Below are positions 61,317 to 64,000 of a stretch of DNA of 64,000 bases, one piece after another. Under the pieces are notes generated by a model that saw only the letters and a list, made by a program, of their open reading frames with translations, made no database searches and was not told the DNA's origin. Numbering within the stretch: the stretch's first letter is position 1; every line of letters starts with the position of its first letter. Made by a program: the position numbers and the translations under genes. The stretch is from Lepidonotus clava. Lineage: Eukaryota; Annelida; Polychaeta; Phyllodocida; Polynoidae. Where the stretch lies: assembly GCA_936440205.1 (NCBI GenBank), contig OW387134.1:18764908-18828907 (forward strand), in the 5' to 3' direction.

Positions 61317-61446
61317 GGGTCGTCCATTAATTATGTACGTATTTTGACATTTTCTAGACCACCACAACCCCTTTTACCACGTATTGCGCATTAGAAAGGC
61401 AAGAATGCCCTAACCACCGTGCATGTACGTAATTAATGGACGACCC
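61317..61446. mobile_element. 130-bp MITE with GGGTCGTCC ends
   Basis: The left end reads GGGTCGTCCATTAATTATGT and the right end, reverse-complemented, GGGTCGTCCATTAATTACGT. The terminal repeats match over about 24 bp with two differences. The 80-bp interior has no coding capacity. Ends of this kind occur on small DNA transposons in many invertebrates. No clear target duplication is visible, so the superfamily is left open. Confidence 0.75.
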
Positions 61447-61449
61447 CAG

Positions 61450-62700
61450 GACTTCCTCAAAGAAAAGGGGGTAAAGGAACTCAGGGGCCTCGAGGTGTAT
61501 CGGGGTCTCCAGGGGTTACATGGGTGTTGGGATCCTTGTGTTTTAAGGTTCAAGTAAAAGAGATGGAAGGGGAGTGGGTCGAGGATCACCGTGTGGCATC
61601 TCCGTGTTACACATGCAGTCACGATTGGAGGTCAAGAGCTGGATTTCCTCAGCGCATCTTCCTGTGGCATGCTTGAAAGTCTGGTTGAAATGGGTTATAA
61701 GGTGCTCAAGTTGCCTAAGACACTCGGGTCTATTCCAGGATCCATCCTTGGCTATCAACAATTCTCATCATGCCATTTGACCAAGCATATGTCAACAAAA
61801 GGTAGACGTTAACAGTTGAGTGCCAAAGAGGAGACTGATTTGTTTCAATCAGGATAACAAGTCACCTTTTATAGGCCTCTGAGAAGTAAACATTGGTCAT
61901 TAGCTAAACAGTCCTACGTCAGACAGCTCTATTATGTATTTGCTGCTTTGTTATCTGGAACAGTTTCAGAGCTGTTTGAGGGAGGACTGTAAATACACAT
62001 TATGTCACATTACTCCAAAAGGATCGTCTTTTGAATTGCTCGAGGCTCGACATCAACCATTTTCAAGTCACTTTTCGAGTTTTTACTTATTTTGTGTTAT
62101 TCGACATGTTCGAGTATTCTTGGGTACCAATTACTTTTTGAGTATAAATATAATTTACAGTTTTGAGCATTTTTGAGTATTTCTCTTAACTATTTATCTG
62201 ATGATTATACTATCAAAATAAATTCAAGATGCGATAATTGTATATAAAGTAATCTTAGTGTGAAACCCACCCTTACTTACACGGTGGTTCTATTCATTGC
62301 ACTGAGAGTCAATTAATCATAACTTGTTGGTCTTTTCATGAATGGAGATTAACCATAGGACATGTGAATATCCAATCTCATTAGAAATATTGTACATGAC
62401 CATTTCGGTTGTCTCTTATTTCAAAATAATCTATTCGTCAATTATGTAAACTTACAAGGCGTGAATGTTATTTTCAAGAAGCCCATGTCAATAAATATTA
62501 CATCAACCTACAAATTCTACTAAAATCCCCACTGTTTCAATAGTTCTCAGAGAATGGTGAACTATTGTTAGTGTTCGATTTAAGACTGCGTGATGTGTAT
62601 AATTAGTTTATCCATGAGTCGTTCATTCAAGTTATTGAGCCAATCAGACTGCGCTCAAAGTTAATTCATCCATTCCCCAATAGTTCAAAAGAAATGGACG
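61450..62700. other. Unannotated sequence
   Basis: No feature is supported. A loose run of TTCGAGT/TTTGAGT words lies between about 62035 and 62185. Confidence 0.4.
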
Positions 62701-62718
62701 ATGAGGAAGCTCTTAAAA

Positions 62719-63225
62719 TGAAAGGGTTTTATTGAAGTAAACATCTCATCCCGAGTCAAAGCCACAGTGAATAAGTCTCCAGCAGTCCACCTTCCCATCT
62801 CCTACTCAGCGATCAACCCCATTTAGAATACAAGTTGTTCCAGCACATCCTAGACCACCCTAGCGCTTAGCTCTATCACAATCCTTTGTCCGAGGTAGTT
62901 AGTATCGGTAAACTCCAGTATACTCCGCAGGAGCTGGTAGGTATAGCTCCGAGCAGCTCAGCTAACGCTGCTTACTTTCTAATAGTTACTAACTCCAGAC
63001 TAAACTGACTCGCTCCCTACCTTGCAACACCTTTTATACTGGTTAACAAAATAACAAAATACCTCTCCCTAGAAGTAGACTTGCTAGGCCTGATCCTAAC
63101 TAGATTATACAAAATGATAATATATTAAAAGTACTAAGCTATTAGTACAATGGAAGCTTCAATGGATATACAATGGGGTTTATCTATAATCCACCCAGCA
63201 CTACTGTGTTAAATAAAATACATAC
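62719..63225 (-). mobile_element. LTR fossil, probably solo
   Basis: On the minus strand a TATAAAAG box (complement at 63031-63038) is followed 32 bp later by an initiator-like TCAGTT, and about 300 bp further by AATAAA (complement at 62728-62733) near the end CCCTTTCA. A promoter and a poly(A) signal arranged this way within about 500 bp are the layout of a long terminal repeat. The outer limits are approximate; a target duplication was not established. No primer-binding site or internal region was recognised on either side, so it is probably a solo LTR. Family not assigned, Gypsy-like at best. It is old or diverged; an ordinary TATA promoter is the alternative. Confidence 0.4.
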
Positions 63226-63229
63226 ATTC

Positions 63230-64000
63230 TATTTAGAAGTGGGGTGTATTTCCCTGTCAGTTATGACCTAGAAACGATCCCTGGTTTTGGCAGGGGTCCG
63301 ATGGTGTGGTACACCTTAAACCTCCTACGGACGTCGCTGGAGCGTGGGATGTCTGCGCCTCGAGGGGTGGTATTTACCTTCTTTGTGAGTGTGGTTGATA
63401 GCGGCTGTTCATGTAACAGAGAGGTGAACGTCTGTGCCATCGTTTTACTTTCCATGAGGAAGTACATTTGTGGGCCCGAAAGCGGACCGTGGGAACAAGG
63501 ATGTGAGACATCTGTACCTTTTATCGAAGGATACAATAATTGTACCATCGGGGCACTATGTGAGCTGTGTGGATCGTCATGACTCGACGTGTGCGGTATA
63601 AGCTACTGAGTGCTGTCTGTGGAGTTGAAAATATGGGCACGGTCTGAGCATCTGCCAAACACGGTCATGAACACGGTTATGAACTCCTGCATGGTACAAG
63701 ATGGGACTGAAATATCTTAGACGGATACGAAGTGAGCAGTTATACGCAATCTTCATTGTTGGCATAGGTTTTTATATTCAAAGGGGTAGGTACGTTTGTC
63801 TATAGGTAACTGATTAGATATTATTCATCGGCTTTGCGATGGTCATGGTATAAGACAATAAGGAACATAAGATGTCGTAAATTGCTGATTTACGACGTAT
63901 TTGCTTTACCAATTCGTCCTACTACGGATAGCTGATTTGCTTCTTTTGTGCACCCACAGGCAGATATTTAGGATTTTAAACAACGGAAATATGAGGAATT
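63230..64000. other. Unannotated right end
   Basis: Overlapping frames on both strands (63244-63582) have no convincing domain. No other feature is seen to the window edge. Confidence 0.35.

Noticed and set aside
63261-63548. Minus-strand frame to the right of the LTR-like block, possibly an internal retroelement remnant
   Set aside because: The resemblance to a retroelement C-terminus is limited to a few arginine/serine residues, and no polypurine tract lies between it and the LTR.

Overview
This is 64 kb of animal nuclear DNA with no protein-coding host gene that I can name. The base composition is patchy: GC-rich stretches (about 1-5 kb, 24.3-24.9 kb, 30-32 kb, 44-45 kb, 56.4-57.3 kb) alternate with AT-rich ones. 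No open frame outside one LINE resembles a known family. Microsatellites, small inverted-repeat transposons, a LINE tail, a tRNA-like gene and vertebrate-type promoter motifs (NRF1, ETS, CRE, NF-Y, CACGTG, CTCF) fit an invertebrate metazoan. The octamer TAGGCCTA is strongly over-represented (8 exact copies against about 1 expected), and from memory this is common in echinoderm and hemichordate DNA. A non-vertebrate deuterostome is my best guess, held with low confidence.

Layout. 1-15.6 kb is mostly unique sequence, with a G-quadruplex tract (4.0 kb), a C/A-rich degenerate repeat (4.7-5.1 kb), a pyrimidine tract (5.7 kb) and a 21-bp tandem repeat (8.9 kb). 15.6-20.5 kb is a nest of non-autonomous DNA elements: a 513-bp element with 36-bp terminal inverted repeats holding a TTAA-flanked piggyBac-like insertion, a 489-bp MITE full of TGCGAY motifs, and a TGACAACC-rich repeat. 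21-24.9 kb holds a purine tract, a tandem duplication with a hint of coding constraint on the minus strand, a tRNA-like gene with a broken anticodon arm, and a CpG-type promoter candidate. 25-46 kb is mostly unique, with nuclear-receptor half-site clusters, a hairpin-rich repeat at 34.6 kb, an unusual interleaved inverted repeat at 38.7 kb and a perfect CTCF-type site at 42.1 kb. 46.1-46.8 kb is the 3' end of a non-LTR retrotransposon. 48.3-49.8 kb has a minisatellite and a MITE. 56.1-57.3 kb has a second CTCF-like site and a strong ETS/CRE/CACGTG/CCAAT promoter candidate flanked by many CCCGAAA repeats. The right end has a 130-bp MITE and an LTR fossil.

Most of the window is therefore intergenic or intronic DNA with mobile-element debris and a few regulatory candidates. 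I found no new multi-gene system. The most unusual signals are the A-B-A'-B' inverted repeat at 38664-38751, the CCCGAAA array around the 56.6 kb promoter, a palindrome GAGCWGCTC recurring ten times across the window, and the tandem duplication at 21.8-22.4 kb.
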